From: Algoriphagus ratkowskyi
Lineage (GTDB): Bacteria; Bacteroidota; Bacteroidia; Cytophagales; Cyclobacteriaceae
Direction: 5' to 3'
Assembly (NCBI RefSeq): GCF_002150505.1
Contig: NZ_MSSV01000003.1
Span: 248,001 to 312,000 of the forward strand
Length of the DNA: 64,000 nucleotides
A program made the position numbers and the translations under genes. Below are positions 52,236 through 62,566 of the stretch, one piece after another. The number at the start of each line of letters is the position of its first letter. The first letter of the stretch is position 1. The notes beneath the pieces are model-generated. The model saw only the letters and a list, made by a program, of their open reading frames with translations, was not told where the DNA came from and made no database searches.

Positions 52236-54758
52236 ATGATCAATACCTTTATCGGTAATCTTGGCCACATGATGACTATCGTGGCCTTTGTCAGCGCACT
52301 GACTACCGCATACGCATACATTCAATATTTCCGAGCAAACGAAATAGACAAAGCTAATTGGAGAAGATTCAGTAGAATCAGTTTTGCCGTTCACGGTATT
52401 TCTGCTGTAATGATAGCAGTGTCACTTTTTGAATTAATCTACAATCACCGCTTCGAATATTTTTACGCTTACTCCCACAGTTCGAAAGCCCTGCCAGTCC
52501 ATTACATGATTTCCAGCTTCTGGGAAGGCCAAGAAGGTGCATTTATCCTGTGGATTTTCTGGAATGTGGTGTTGGGAACAATTTTGATTTTCACCAACAA
52601 GTTTTGGGAAGCTCCAGTGATGATTGTGTTTGCACTCGTACAGGCATTCTTGGTTTCTATGATATTGGGCGTGGTAATTGGAGATTTAAAAATTGGTAGT
52701 TCACCGTTCATTCTGCTAAGAGAAGCTACAAGTGCACCGATTTTCCAGATGAACCCCAACTTTGTTCCTGAAGATGGTACAGGTCTGAATCCTCTTTTGC
52801 AAAACATCTGGATGGTGATTCACCCTCCTACCTTGTTCTTAGGGTACGCATCTACCTTGGTTCCCTTCGCGTTCTTGATGGGCGGTCTGGTGACCAAAAA
52901 ATACTCAGAGTGGATTCGTCCAGCTTTGCCTTGGGCTATTTTCTCCGCTATGATCCTAGGGATGGGAATTATCATGGGAGCTTATTGGGCCTATGTTACG
53001 CTGAACTTTGGCGGATATTGGAACTGGGATCCTGTGGAAAATGCGGTGTATGTCCCTTGGCTGATACTCGTGGCCGCAATTCACTGCATGATCACTTTTA
53101 AGAAAAGTGCTACTGCTTTGAAGACCTCCATTATTTTAGTGATCATGACTTTCATCTTAGTCCTTTATGCGACTTTTTTGGTGAGATCTGGCGTGCTTGG
53201 AGATGCTTCAGTGCATTCATTTACAGATCTTGGTCTTTCGGGACAGCTTCTGATCTATATGCTTTTCTTCCTTGCGGTAGCTGTCGTCCTCTGCGTGAAA
53301 GAATGGAAAAACATTCCTACCTCAGAGAGAGAAGCTTCAGTCTATTCCCGAGAATTCTGGGTTTTCATCGGAGCGACTACACTCTCATTGATGGCTTTTC
53401 AGGTAATCCTACCTACTTCTATTCCTGCATGGAATGCCATGGTTGAAAGCTTTGGAGGAATATCAAATATGGCTCCTCCCGCGGATCAGGTTGAGTTTTA
53501 TACCAGATTCCAGCTTTGGTTTGCTGTGGCTTTGGCCATGCTTACAGCTGTAGGCCAGTTCTTCTGGTGGCAGAAAATGGACAAAAAAGCATTGAAAGAT
53601 GCTCTTTTGACTCCATATATTATTTCCCTTCTTATTTCGGCAGCGATTATTGTACTAGCCAAAGTTTATGACTGGAAATACATTATTGTAGTTCTAGCGG
53701 GTGCATTCACGATCACCGCCAACTCGGTGATTTTATTCAAGATATTGAAAAAATCAAGCTTCAAACTTGCAGGTGGCTCTTTAGCACACATCGGGTTGGG
53801 CATGATTCTCATCGGTATCATGTTCAGTTCAGGCTATTCAGACACAATTTCTATTAATATGTCCGGCTTGACCTACAGCAATAGCTGGGAAGATGAACTT
53901 AACAAAGAGCATGTACTTCTTTGGATCAATAAGCCAACACAGATGAAAGACTACACGGTAATCTACCGTGGTCGTCAGAAAAAAGTGAAAGGTATATCTG
54001 AGTATGTCCCTGCTACGATTTTAGAACCTACAGGAAAAATAAATGAAGCTCTGGCTTTGGAAGATTACAAAGATCACTTCAAGAAAGGCGACAAAGTCGA
54101 TATAGTGTTGGAAGAGAATGATTACTTCCAGATAGAATATTATCAAAATGAAGTTCTTAAGTTTTCATTAAGTCCAATGTCTCAGTTCAATGAAGGCATG
54201 GGCGGATTAATCTCTTCTCCAGCTTCTAGGATATTTATTGACAGAGATCTCTATACTTACGTAGCAGCGATGAATGACTCTGAAGATCCGGATTGGAAAG
54301 AAGATGAAACCTATGAAGTCGCTCCAGGTGAGCAATTCCATGTCGCAGATTATATCACCTACTTTGACGGAGCAGACGTTCTTCAGGAACTAGATGGCTA
54401 TATACTGCAGGAAGGTGATGTAGCGGTAAGAGCAAACCTCAGAATCCTTGATTACGATGTGGAGAAGTTGCTTCAGCCAACTTTTATTATCCGTAACAAT
54501 CAAGTGGGTAAAATGCCGGTGATTGACCATGAATTGGGTCTTAAAATAAGCTTAGAGAACATACTGCCTGATCAAAACAAGTTTGTATTCAAGGTCAACC
54601 AATACCAAAAAGACTACGTGGTAATGAAAGCTATAGTTAAGCCTTACATCAACGTACTTTGGATAGGTACTATTGTCATGCTGATTGGTTTCACCGTTGC
54701 AATCTTCAGAAGATTCGACGAGTTTAAAAAGATGCGAGATAAAGGACTGGAAGTTTAA
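52236..54758 (+). CDS. ccmF: Cytochrome c heme lyase CcmF
   Basis: The 840-residue inner-membrane protein has about 14-15 helices. The WWD-type heme loop GGYWNWDPVENAVYVPWL is near 254-271, and conserved histidines are near HSSKALPVHYMISSFWEGQEG (about 82-101), MVIHPPTLFLGYA (about 192) and HSFTDLG. The final 300 residues include a large periplasmic domain. CcmF transfers heme from CcmE to the CXXCH motif of apocytochromes. With no ccmH or ccmG in the window, it may act alone or with unlinked partners. Confidence 0.95.
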   Translation: MINTFIGNLGHMMTIVAFVSALTTAYAYIQYFRANEIDKANWRRFSRISFAVHGISAVMIAVSLFELIYNHRFEYFYAYSHSSKALPVHYMISSFWEGQEGAFILWIFWNVVLGTILIFTNKFWEAPVMIVFALVQAFLVSMILGVVIGDLKIGSSPFILLREATSAPIFQMNPNFVPEDGTGLNPLLQNIWMVIHPPTLFLGYASTLVPFAFLMGGLVTKKYSEWIRPALPWAIFSAMILGMGIIMGAYWAYVTLNFGGYWNWDPVENAVYVPWLILVAAIHCMITFKKSATALKTSIILVIMTFILVLYATFLVRSGVLGDASVHSFTDLGLSGQLLIYMLFFLAVAVVLCVKEWKNIPTSEREASVYSREFWVFIGATTLSLMAFQVILPTSIPAWNAMVESFGGISNMAPPADQVEFYTRFQLWFAVALAMLTAVGQFFWWQKMDKKALKDALLTPYIISLLISAAIIVLAKVYDWKYIIVVLAGAFTITANSVILFKILKKSSFKLAGGSLAHIGLGMILIGIMFSSGYSDTISINMSGLTYSNSWEDELNKEHVLLWINKPTQMKDYTVIYRGRQKKVKGISEYVPATILEPTGKINEALALEDYKDHFKKGDKVDIVLEENDYFQIEYYQNEVLKFSLSPMSQFNEGMGGLISSPASRIFIDRDLYTYVAAMNDSEDPDWKEDETYEVAPGEQFHVADYITYFDGADVLQELDGYILQEGDVAVRANLRILDYDVEKLLQPTFIIRNNQVGKMPVIDHELGLKISLENILPDQNKFVFKVNQYQKDYVVMKAIVKPYINVLWIGTIVMLIGFTVAIFRRFDEFKKMRDKGLEV

Positions 54759-54771
54759 TCTCAAATGTAAT

Positions 54772-54815
54772 GTAACACAGAAGCCCGACGATGAATCGTC
54801 GGGCTTCTGTGTTAC
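54772..54815. terminator. Perfect 21-bp palindrome between ccmF and GH3 gene
   Basis: Arms 54772-54792 and 54795-54815 are fully complementary (core AGAAGCCCGACGAT) around GA. It lies between convergent genes and probably ends both transcripts, though no long T-run follows on either side. Confidence 0.75.
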
Positions 54816-54836
54816 TAGTGTTTTCGTTTCCTAAAT

Positions 54837-56369
54837 TTAGGCTTCCGCATTTTGGATAATCCCCAAAATCTCTTCCACATATTCTCTAGAATTGGATAGC
54901 CTTGGCACTTTGTGCTGGCCACCTAATTTGCCTCTTTTTCTCATCCAACTTTCAAAAACTCCACTTGGCACATGATGGATAATCGGTTCTATTAATGCCA
55001 ATCCCTTATGACGCTTCGCATCATAATCTGAATTTATTTCACGTAAATGCTCGTCTAGAAGCTTATTAAATTCTTTGGGATCATAGGGGCTTTTTTGAAA
55101 TTCTATGATCCACTCATGCGCCCCTTTCGATCCAGATCCTCCAAAATAAACAGGAGCTGCAGTAAAATTAGCTATAGTCGCATGAGTACGCTCCGCAGCA
55201 TATTGAACAGCTTTTTCTGCATTTTCCACGATCACTTCTTCACCAAAGGCATTAATAAAGTGCTTAGTCCTCCCAGATATTTTAAATCGATAAGGTGCAG
55301 TAGAAGTGAATTTCACCGTATCACCAATTTTGTATCTCCATAGCCCTCCATTAGTAGTGATCACCAATGCATAATTTTTATCTATTTCCACTTGAGACAA
55401 AGGAATCACTGCTGGATTTTCATTATCCCATTCTTCCATAGAAATAAACTCATAGAAGATCCCATAGTCCAGCAAAAGCAGTAACTCATCTGAATTCTTT
55501 TGATCCTGAATGCCAAAAAACCCTTCTGAAGCATTATATGTCTCCATGTAACGCATTTTCTCTGAAGGAATAAGTTCCTGGAAAAGACTTCTATAGGGTC
55601 CAAAAGCAACCGCTCCATGGAAGAAAATCTCCAGATTAGGCCAAACTTCCGTAATGTTCTTAGCTTTTTTTAATTCCAATACTTTTTGCAAAAGGACAAT
55701 AGTCCAGGTAGGAACTCCTGCCATGCAGGTGACATCCTCGTCCATGGTCTCACGAGCCATCTTCTCTATCTTAGCTTCCCACTCTCCCATCAGCGCAGTT
55801 TCCTTGGAAGGAGTTCTGACTAAGGAAGCCCAAAAAGGTAAATTCTCCATGATGACTGCAGAAATATCTCCCGCTCTGGCATGCCCCAATGGATTTAGCG
55901 GATTATTTTCTAGTGTCCCCCCTATGGTTAGGGTTTTTCCTGCAAACATTCTGGAATCAGGATAATTAGCCATGTATAGCGCAACCATATCCTTGCCTCC
56001 CTTGTAGTGGCATTCTTCCAAGCTTTCATGCGTTACGGGAATATATTTACTACGGCTAGCGGTCGTTCCAGAGGATTTAGCAAACCACTCTATTTCCGTA
56101 TTCCAGATAACATTATCATTTCCTTCCATCGCTTGGTCAATGAAAGGTTTGAATGTGTCATAGTTTCTTATGGGAACTCTGCTTGTGTAATCGGCATAGT
56201 TGTTAATTTCTGAGAACCGATGTTCTTTGCCGAAATTTGTTTCCTTTCCCGCCTCAATTAATTCCTTAAAAATAGTCTCTTGAACAGCTATCGGGTTTTG
56301 CTTGAAATTATCAATCTGACCCACACGGTTCTTGAAGATCCAGGTCATAAAGGAGTTCAGAACTGCCAT
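54837..56369 (-). CDS. GH3-like acyl-adenylate/amide synthetase family protein
   Basis: The 510-residue protein is of the GH3 auxin-responsive-promoter family (adenylate-forming superfamily). IEWFAKSSGTTASRSKYIPVT near 90-110 is the phosphate-binding P-loop, YNASEGFFGIQD near 280 is the adenine motif, and YALVITTNGGLWRYKIGDTVKF near 331-352 the C-terminal catalytic motif. Plant relatives conjugate amino acids to hormone acids; bacterial ones form amides with few defined substrates. It shares one base with the lptB stop codon, so it is co-translated with lptB in recJ-lptB-GH3 order. Confidence 0.9.
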   Translation of the reverse strand: MAVLNSFMTWIFKNRVGQIDNFKQNPIAVQETIFKELIEAGKETNFGKEHRFSEINNYADYTSRVPIRNYDTFKPFIDQAMEGNDNVIWNTEIEWFAKSSGTTASRSKYIPVTHESLEECHYKGGKDMVALYMANYPDSRMFAGKTLTIGGTLENNPLNPLGHARAGDISAVIMENLPFWASLVRTPSKETALMGEWEAKIEKMARETMDEDVTCMAGVPTWTIVLLQKVLELKKAKNITEVWPNLEIFFHGAVAFGPYRSLFQELIPSEKMRYMETYNASEGFFGIQDQKNSDELLLLLDYGIFYEFISMEEWDNENPAVIPLSQVEIDKNYALVITTNGGLWRYKIGDTVKFTSTAPYRFKISGRTKHFINAFGEEVIVENAEKAVQYAAERTHATIANFTAAPVYFGGSGSKGAHEWIIEFQKSPYDPKEFNKLLDEHLREINSDYDAKRHKGLALIEPIIHHVPSGVFESWMRKRGKLGGQHKVPRLSNSREYVEEILGIIQNAEA

Positions 56370-57115
56370 TAATTAAAAACTTTTCGTTTCAATTCAAAAT
56401 TAGCACCTAAATAGACTTTTCTCACTTGCTCATCAGCTGCAAGCTCTTCAGCAGTTCCTGCTTTTAATAGTTTACCTTCAAACATCAAATAGGCTCGATC
56501 GGTAATCGAAAGCGTTTCGTTCACATTGTGATCAGTTATTAAAATGCCAATATTTTTGGTTTTTAGCTTGGCTACTATACCTTGAATTTCCTCCACAGCA
56601 ATTGGATCAACTCCTGCAAAAGGCTCATCTAGTAGTACAAATTTAGGATCTACGGCTAAGGCTCTAGCTATCTCAGTTCTTCTTCTTTCTCCTCCAGAAA
56701 GCACCATTCCAAGATTTTTTCGGACATGCGTCAAACTGAATTCTTCCAGCAAGCTCTCCACTTTTTCCTTACGCTCTTGCTTAGGCATTTTCGTCATTTC
56801 CAGCACAGCCATAATGTTTTCCTCTACCGAAAGCTTCCTGAAAACAGAAGCTTCTTGAGCCAAATATCCAATGCCAGCCTGTGCTCTTTTATACATCGGG
56901 CGACTGGTGATATCTTCTTTCTCTAAAAAAATCTTGCCTTCATTAGGCTGAATCAACCCTACGATCATATAAAATGACGTAGTTTTTCCAGCTCCGTTTG
57001 GGCCCAGAAGACCTACGATCTCACCTTGGCTCACCTCCACTGAGATGTCATTCACCACTCGGCGACCCTTATAAATTTTTACTAAATGCTCAGCTCGAAG
57101 AATCATATCAGTCAA
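56369..57115 (-). CDS. lptB: LPS export ABC transporter ATP-binding protein LptB
   Basis: The 248-residue cytoplasmic ATPase powers LPS extraction with LptF/G. Walker [10 protein letters not shown] is near 36, the LptB Q-loop region [19 protein letters not shown] near 83, the signature LSGGERRR near 138, Walker [14 protein letters not shown] near 157, and H-loop ITDHNV near 194. It may start at MTDM or the fourth codon (MILRAEHLV). It overlaps recJ by 8 bp. Confidence 0.94.
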   Translation of the reverse strand: MTDMILRAEHLVKIYKGRRVVNDISVEVSQGEIVGLLGPNGAGKTTSFYMIVGLIQPNEGKIFLEKEDITSRPMYKRAQAGIGYLAQEASVFRKLSVEENIMAVLEMTKMPKQERKEKVESLLEEFSLTHVRKNLGMVLSGGERRRTEIARALAVDPKFVLLDEPFAGVDPIAVEEIQGIVAKLKTKNIGILITDHNVNETLSITDRAYLMFEGKLLKAGTAEELAADEQVRKVYLGANFELKRKVFN

Positions 57116-58832
57116 ATTTTATGTCTTTCACGTAAAGTTGCAAACTGCTTTTATCACGAAACACATTTTCTCTCATTTCAGCGACTATATCAAATCGCAT
57201 TTTTCCACGAAGCATATTTACGGTTGTCAAATCAGGATCTTTTGCCCGATCTGCCATCCCAAATCCCAGGCAAACAGGCGTGGTAACCTGACCGTCTTGG
57301 ACGATTTTAAACCTAAGATGTTTGTCCTTCAGCACAGTCACATCTTCGGCATATACATTCGCAATTCGAAATACCGGCTCGGTGTTTCCAGGGCCAAAAG
57401 GTGCCATCTGCTTCAAGATATTATAAAACTTGTAATTAATCTGATCTAACAGTAATTCATCATCAACTTCTATCACGGGCTTACGATGAATTTCCTGAAT
57501 TCTGCCTTTCACCACTGCCTCAAATTTCTCCTGAAAAGCTGGGACATTCTCAACAGGAAGTGTCAATCCAGCTGCGTACATGTGCCCACCGAACTGATCA
57601 AGTAGATCTGCACATTCTTCTATGGCTTGGTAGATATTAAAGTCCACCACAGATCTTGCACTTCCAGTAGCTTTTCCGTTGGACTCTGTCAGAATGATGG
57701 TAGGCCTATAATATTTTTCTATACAGCGACTTGCCACAATTCCAATTACTCCTTTATGCCAATCGTTTTTGAAAAGCACCGTAGAATTCCATTCTGCCAT
57801 TTCTTCACGAGAAGCTATCATCTCGAATGCTTCTTTAGTGATGTTTTCATCGAAATTCCTACGCGTGGCATTCACTTCATCTACAACTTTAGCCCGCTCC
57901 ATAGCACCTTCCAAATCTGAAGATATCAATAATTCCACTGAGGCTTTAGCATGCTCCAATCGCCCAGAAGCATTGATTCTCGGTCCAATTTTGAAAACCA
58001 CATCAGATATTCCGATATCCTTTTCCAAATTGCTGCTCAGCATCAACGCTTTCAATCCTGGTCGTGGAGTATTATTCAGTCGATCAAGCCCGTAATATGC
58101 GAGAATTCTGTTCTCACCAGTGATCGGCACAATATCCGCAGCGATACTTACTGCCACTAGATCCAAGTACGCATCCAACTGTGAACTGTCTATTTCACGT
58201 TTTATCGCGATAGCCTGTATCAACTTAAAGCCAACTCCAGCCCCACTCAATTCCTTGTAGGGATAGTTGCAATCTTTACGCTTAGCGTCCAAAACTGCTA
58301 TAGCATCTGGCAGTTCCTCGCCAGGTGTATGATGGTCGCAAATAATAAAATCAACTCCTAGCTCCTTTGCCAAAGCCACTTTCTCTATGGCTTTAATCCC
58401 ACAATCGAGGGCTATAATTAGTTTAATTCCATTTTCAGCAGCGAAACGAACTCCTTTTTCAGAGATACCATAGCCTTCTTTGTAACGATCAGGAATATAA
58501 AAAACAACGGGTGAATAGAAGGTTTTTAGAAAACCATACATCAGAGAAACTGCAGTAGTGCCATCTACATCATAGTCTCCATAGACCATGATCTTCTCAT
58601 CAGCGGCAATTGCAACTTGAATTCTCTCCACAGCTTCCGTCATATCCTTCATCAGAAAAGGATCATGAAGTGAAGTCAGAGAGGGACGGAAGTAACTCTT
58701 TGCTTGCTCAAAACTCTCCACCCCCCGATTAATCAGCATATTCGCCAATGTCAGATTGACATTGATTTCTTTGCTCAGCTGATCTATTGCCGGTTGTGAG
58801 GTTTTAGGCTTTTGTTTCCAGAGGTACTCCAT
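57108..58832 (-). CDS. recJ: Single-stranded-DNA-specific exonuclease RecJ
   Basis: The 574-residue 5'-3' exonuclease acts in recombination and mismatch repair. The DHH domain shows [18 protein letters not shown] near 82-99, ALDCGIKA near 141, [14 protein letters not shown] near 162 and [14 protein letters not shown]1 has GSARSV and [12 protein letters not shown] near 410, and a C-terminal OB domain follows. All expected metal-binding Asp/His motifs are intact. It is the first gene of the recJ-lptB-GH3 unit. Confidence 0.96.
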   Translation of the reverse strand: MEYLWKQKPKTSQPAIDQLSKEINVNLTLANMLINRGVESFEQAKSYFRPSLTSLHDPFLMKDMTEAVERIQVAIAADEKIMVYGDYDVDGTTAVSLMYGFLKTFYSPVVFYIPDRYKEGYGISEKGVRFAAENGIKLIIALDCGIKAIEKVALAKELGVDFIICDHHTPGEELPDAIAVLDAKRKDCNYPYKELSGAGVGFKLIQAIAIKREIDSSQLDAYLDLVAVSIAADIVPITGENRILAYYGLDRLNNTPRPGLKALMLSSNLEKDIGISDVVFKIGPRINASGRLEHAKASVELLISSDLEGAMERAKVVDEVNATRRNFDENITKEAFEMIASREEMAEWNSTVLFKNDWHKGVIGIVASRCIEKYYRPTIILTESNGKATGSARSVVDFNIYQAIEECADLLDQFGGHMYAAGLTLPVENVPAFQEKFEAVVKGRIQEIHRKPVIEVDDELLLDQINYKFYNILKQMAPFGPGNTEPVFRIANVYAEDVTVLKDKHLRFKIVQDGQVTTPVCLGFGMADRAKDPDLTTVNMLRGKMRFDIVAEMRENVFRDKSSLQLYVKDIKFD

Positions 58833-58935
58833 GAAGCTAATTTAGTAAACTAAGATTCTTGTGATATGAATAATTAAAAGTACTGGTTCTATTATCGGCT
58901 TTATAAGCCTAAAAGTTTAAGTAAAGGCAAAAATA

Positions 58936-59124
58936 TTAGCTTTTTAGCTCTTTATACTTTCCCCAAAAATAGAATGGGAATATGAGTGACTTAAGTTTCC
59001 AATCATTTTTCTCATGCAACGTAAGTTTAGAATCCGCATGTACAGCACGATACATTTTCCCTGCAAAAAGACAATGTCCGATAAGTAGAACAAAAACTAC
59101 AGCATAAATAATTAGTTCGGTCAT
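58936..59124 (-). CDS. Small predicted membrane protein
   Basis: The 62-residue product is not recognised. One N-terminal membrane helix (LIIYAVVFVLLIGHCLFAG) is followed by a basic amphipathic tail (KNDWKLKSLIFPFYFWGKYKEL) that could lie on the membrane. It is separated from recJ by 103 bp and from prmA by 179 bp of repeat-like spacer. The regular hydrophobic pattern and clean frame support a real gene. Confidence 0.5.
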   Translation of the reverse strand: MTELIIYAVVFVLLIGHCLFAGKMYRAVHADSKLTLHEKNDWKLKSLIFPFYFWGKYKELKS

Positions 59125-59303
59125 TTAGGATTAAGAGTTATTTAAGTAAAAGTTGTCAGTTTCTGATGGCATGTCCTAAACTACCTCTAATTACGATTAT
59201 TGATTTACGATTTACAGCCAGCATATTGAAGTTGAATATCATATCTTCCAGCACCTGAATAAGGTTGTATTTCTCTTGTCTAGGTCTAAGGTCTAAAATC
59301 TCT

Positions 59304-60131
59304 TCAAACCTTCTTCAATATCAATGCTGCCCAATTATCCTTGCTTTGCTGAGAAATCAGCTCCATACCTAGCGGTTTTGCATGCTCGGTGAGGTCATTT
59401 ATATCATCTGTATAAAATCCACTAAGCAATAAATAACCATGATTTTTGACCAACTCAGCATAGATAGCCATCTCGTCCAGAAGGATATTTTTATTGATGT
59501 TAGCTAAAACGATATCGAATTGACCTTGAGGTTGCACTTCGCGGATCGTACCAAGTCCCATTCTAGTGGTCAAGCCATTCAGATCAAAATTCTCATTGCC
59601 ATTCTCTACGCACCAATCGTCGATATCAAAAGCCTCGACATCGGATGCCCCAAGCAGATGCGCCATTACAGCTAGAATTCCTGTACCTGAACCTACATCA
59701 AGCACTCGTTTACCTTGATGATCGATCTGTCCTTGATGCCTAAGCATCTGAAAAGTCGTTGCATGATGTCCAGTTCCAAAAGACATTTTAGGATTGATGA
59801 CAATTTCATGCTTAAAACCGGGTTTGCTTGGATGAAAAGAAGCTTTGACATATACGAGGTCATCGACTTCTATGGGGTCATAGTTCTTTTCCCACTCTTC
59901 ATTCCAGTTAACTTTAGGCATTACGCCTTCCTCTATAGTGATCTCAGCAGCTTCTTTATACTGGGCTATCACCGAATCAAAAGCCTTGCGATCAAAATCT
60001 GACTCTAGCGTATAAGCATCGATTCCTTCCTCAGTTTCGAGGAAGGAATCAAAGCCTATCATAGATAATTCAGCAATAAGGATTTCCTGGAATTGCTCCA
60101 GGCATTTGATTTTAAACTCCAGGTAATCCAT
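59304..60131 (-). CDS. prmA: Ribosomal protein L11 methyltransferase
   Basis: The 275-residue SAM-dependent enzyme methylates ribosomal protein uL11. The N-terminal substrate-recognition domain is followed by FGTGHHATTFQMLR near 118-131, VLDVGSGTGILAVMAHLLGASDVEAFDIDDW near 141-171 (SAM motif I and acidic loop) and DIVLANINKNIL, the NPPY-equivalent. The gene begins 6 nt after tpiA on the same strand, so the two form an operon. Confidence 0.93.
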   Translation of the reverse strand: MDYLEFKIKCLEQFQEILIAELSMIGFDSFLETEEGIDAYTLESDFDRKAFDSVIAQYKEAAEITIEEGVMPKVNWNEEWEKNYDPIEVDDLVYVKASFHPSKPGFKHEIVINPKMSFGTGHHATTFQMLRHQGQIDHQGKRVLDVGSGTGILAVMAHLLGASDVEAFDIDDWCVENGNENFDLNGLTTRMGLGTIREVQPQGQFDIVLANINKNILLDEMAIYAELVKNHGYLLLSGFYTDDINDLTEHAKPLGMELISQQSKDNWAALILKKV

Positions 60132-60137
60132 TTTATA

Positions 60138-60899
60138 TTAAAATGATTTAATAATATCAACGAAATCACGAGACTTCAAGGAGGCTCCGCCTATCAATCC
60201 GCCGTCCACGTCAGGCTTACCAAAAAGCTCCTGTGCATTCTTTGGATTGCAGCTGCCACCGTAAAGGATAGACGTGTTTTCAGCGATGTCTTTGCCATAT
60301 TTGGACGCTATGTGTCTTCTCAAAGCCGCATGCATGTCCTGAGCTTCCTCAGAGCTTGCAGTCTTGCCAGTACCGATCGCCCAGATTGGCTCATAAGCAA
60401 TAACGATTTTAGAAAAATCCTCAGGACTCAAGTCAAAAAGACCTTCTGTCAATTGAAATTTTACATTTGGCTCATGCGTTCCTGAAGTTCTGATCTCAAG
60501 AGATTCACCACAGCAAAAGATTGGAATTAATCCTTCCGCAAGCGCCAATTTCACCTTAGCAGCAAGCATTTCGTTGCTCTCTTTGAAATATTCACGACGC
60601 TCACTGTGACCGATGATCACATACTGCACACCGAAAGAAGCAAGAATCTTTGTAGAAACTTCCCCTGTATATGCACCAGATTCTTTGTCAGAGCAGTTTT
60701 GAGCTCCAATAAATACCCCTTTTGCTTCTCCTATCAATTTCTTAACAGGATAGATATGTGGGAAAGGAGGATTAAGCACTGCGATAGCATCGCCAGAATG
60801 CTCGTCCTTCATCATATTCAATATTTCGGAAGTTAGGGTCTGACCTTCATCGAAGGTCATGTTCATTTTCCAGTTGCCGGCTACGATTTTCTTACGCAT
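60138..60899 (-). CDS. tpiA: Triosephosphate isomerase
   Basis: The 253-residue TIM-barrel enzyme interconverts DHAP and G3P in glycolysis. MRKKIVAGNWKMN is at the N-terminus (Asn and Lys of the active site), VIIGHSERREYF near 94-105 holds the catalytic His, VIAYEPIWAIGTGKTA near 165-180 the catalytic Glu and loop 6, and ILYGGSCNPKNA the phosphate-binding end. The catalytic residues are all present. Confidence 0.97.
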   Translation of the reverse strand: MRKKIVAGNWKMNMTFDEGQTLTSEILNMMKDEHSGDAIAVLNPPFPHIYPVKKLIGEAKGVFIGAQNCSDKESGAYTGEVSTKILASFGVQYVIIGHSERREYFKESNEMLAAKVKLALAEGLIPIFCCGESLEIRTSGTHEPNVKFQLTEGLFDLSPEDFSKIVIAYEPIWAIGTGKTASSEEAQDMHAALRRHIASKYGKDIAENTSILYGGSCNPKNAQELFGKPDVDGGLIGGASLKSRDFVDIIKSF

Positions 60900-60971
60900 A
60901 ATGAGTTTTGAAAATTTAATAAGGTTTGATAAAAAAGGGATTCACTCTAATTTGGTTTAAAATTACGGAAA

Positions 60972-61487
60972 ATGTCCAGTTGGGGAAAATATAAGGCAAA
61001 TGAGTCGGGAAAAAACTCCTGGTCGCAGGAAGAAGCTTTTGAGAAGCTCACAACTTTCTGTGCTTATCAGGAACGCTGTCCTTGGGAAATCCGGCGTAAA
61101 CTTTACGAAAAGGGGATCATCGATGAAAAGGCTGAGCAGTTGATCACTGAATTGATCGCTGAAGAATTTGTAAATGAGGAGCGATATGCACGGGCTTTTG
61201 CTAGAGGCAAGTTTAGATTGAAAAAATGGGGAAGAAACCGAATCAGAATGGAGCTCAAAATGAAGGAGTTTTCTGAAGAACTAATTAGAAAAGGACTTTC
61301 CGAGATCGATCCAGAAGAATATTACGACACCCTTTTGACTCAAACTGAGAAAAAGTGGGAAAGCACCCACGAGTCAGATTCTTTTAAGAAAAAGTACAAA
61401 GTGACCCAATACCTGATGACACGAGGCTTTGAAATGGATTTGGTGAAAGAGGCTATTGAGAGTCTAATTAGTGATCAGTCTCAATAA
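60972..61487 (+). CDS. recX: Regulatory protein RecX
   Basis: The 171-residue helical-repeat protein modulates RecA filaments. It has AFEKLTTFCAYQERCPWEIRRKLYEKG near the N-terminus, then LIAEEFVNEERYARAFARGKFRLKKWGRNRIRMEL (the classic RecX centre) and VTQYLMTRGFEMDLVKEAI at the end. recA is not in this window. It is divergent from tpiA with only 72 bp between them. Confidence 0.93.
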   Translation: MSSWGKYKANESGKNSWSQEEAFEKLTTFCAYQERCPWEIRRKLYEKGIIDEKAEQLITELIAEEFVNEERYARAFARGKFRLKKWGRNRIRMELKMKEFSEELIRKGLSEIDPEEYYDTLLTQTEKKWESTHESDSFKKKYKVTQYLMTRGFEMDLVKEAIESLISDQSQ

Positions 61488-61684
61488 ACAGTCTCAGAAG
61501 GTTCACTTATACTTAAAGCGCAAATCCAAACATTTCTATTCGTATATAAAGTTTAGCAGTCTGAAGATTGCAAAAAGTCAGGCATAAGTCTGGAGACTGG
61601 CTCGATTAAGGTCAATTCTCCTGAACTGCGACAGAAAATATTCACCTTCGTATCGCCAATGTTAAGTTTTGGATTGAAACTTTT

Positions 61685-61742
61685 CTAATGTTACCAAATT
61701 GTTAACTTTACGTAACCCACTTCGTAAGTTTAGTAACATTAG
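61685..61742. repeat. Nested inverted repeat upstream of the 61754 gene
   Basis: Outer 10-bp arms CTAATGTTAC (61685-61694) / GTAACATTAG (61733-61742) enclose inner AACTTTACG (61704-61712) / CGTAAGTT (61723-61730, one extra T on the left). It lies 11 nt before the start codon and may be an operator or a 5'-UTR hairpin. Confidence 0.6.
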
Positions 61743-61753
61743 CTTCATCCAAG

Positions 61754-62566
61754 TTGAAAAAAGCACTTCTCACATATTTCCTGATTTTTGGTTTTGGCTT
61801 GCTAGCCATAGCTCAGGATGTTTTTGGAGATTTGCGGTTTGACAGCTACTCGGAAAAGGAGCTTTGGGAGACCGGTCAAGAAAATCCATATCTGCTTTTT
61901 AGAGCTGTTCAAGCAGAGAAGTCTATATCTGATCAGATATGGAATGATTTAGTTGCGGAATTGGATCAGAAATTCGACAAAAAAGGAACACACCTCAATG
62001 TGCTTCGTCAGGTCTTCCAGAAATCACATCAGCAGTTATTCAAAACTTACCAACAACATTCCACATTCAATGAAATGCTTCAGGAAGGTAAGTTTGATTG
62101 TGTAAGTGCTTCAGGTGCTCTAGCCTTGCTTTTGGATCGGTATGAGTTTGATTATAAAGTAGTGGAAACAGATTACCATGTGTTCATCGTGGTAAATTTT
62201 GAAGGAAATGAAATAATTTTGGAAAGCACACTACCAATTGGTGGTATGATCACCACTCCGTCAGAGGTAGCATCTTATTTGGAAGGATATAAAGCTGATG
62301 ATTCTATCCAGCTCAAATCTCTAAACCGACGATTGGGTGCGCCAAAAGCTGATCTGTCAGACAATTCCATTTTTAGACAAGTAAACCTTAGGCAATTGGC
62401 AGGCTTGCAATACTACAATGATGCAATCTCTCATTTCAATGAGCAAAACTTCGGTATAGCTGCTAGTCAATTGACTAAAGCACTGAAACTTTACGACTCT
62501 GATCGGATCGAAGGTCTTAAAGCATTGGCAGAAGAGCAAGGCAACTTGTTAGCGAATTCCAAGTAA
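61754..62566 (+). CDS. Secreted protein with transglutaminase-like features
   Basis: I do not recognise a named family in this 270-residue protein. A signal peptide (1-22, ending LLAIAQ) implies export. FDCVSASGALALLLDRY (Cys115), DYHVFIVVNFEGN and IILEST give a Cys...His...Glu order like transglutaminase/papain-like folds, which is suggestive only. The C-terminal part (YYNDAISHFNEQNFGIAASQLTKALKLYDS) looks like a TPR pair. The start is TTG at 61754, the only in-frame start giving a signal peptide. Confidence 0.6.
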   Translation: MKKALLTYFLIFGFGLLAIAQDVFGDLRFDSYSEKELWETGQENPYLLFRAVQAEKSISDQIWNDLVAELDQKFDKKGTHLNVLRQVFQKSHQQLFKTYQQHSTFNEMLQEGKFDCVSASGALALLLDRYEFDYKVVETDYHVFIVVNFEGNEIILESTLPIGGMITTPSEVASYLEGYKADDSIQLKSLNRRLGAPKADLSDNSIFRQVNLRQLAGLQYYNDAISHFNEQNFGIAASQLTKALKLYDSDRIEGLKALAEEQGNLLANSK

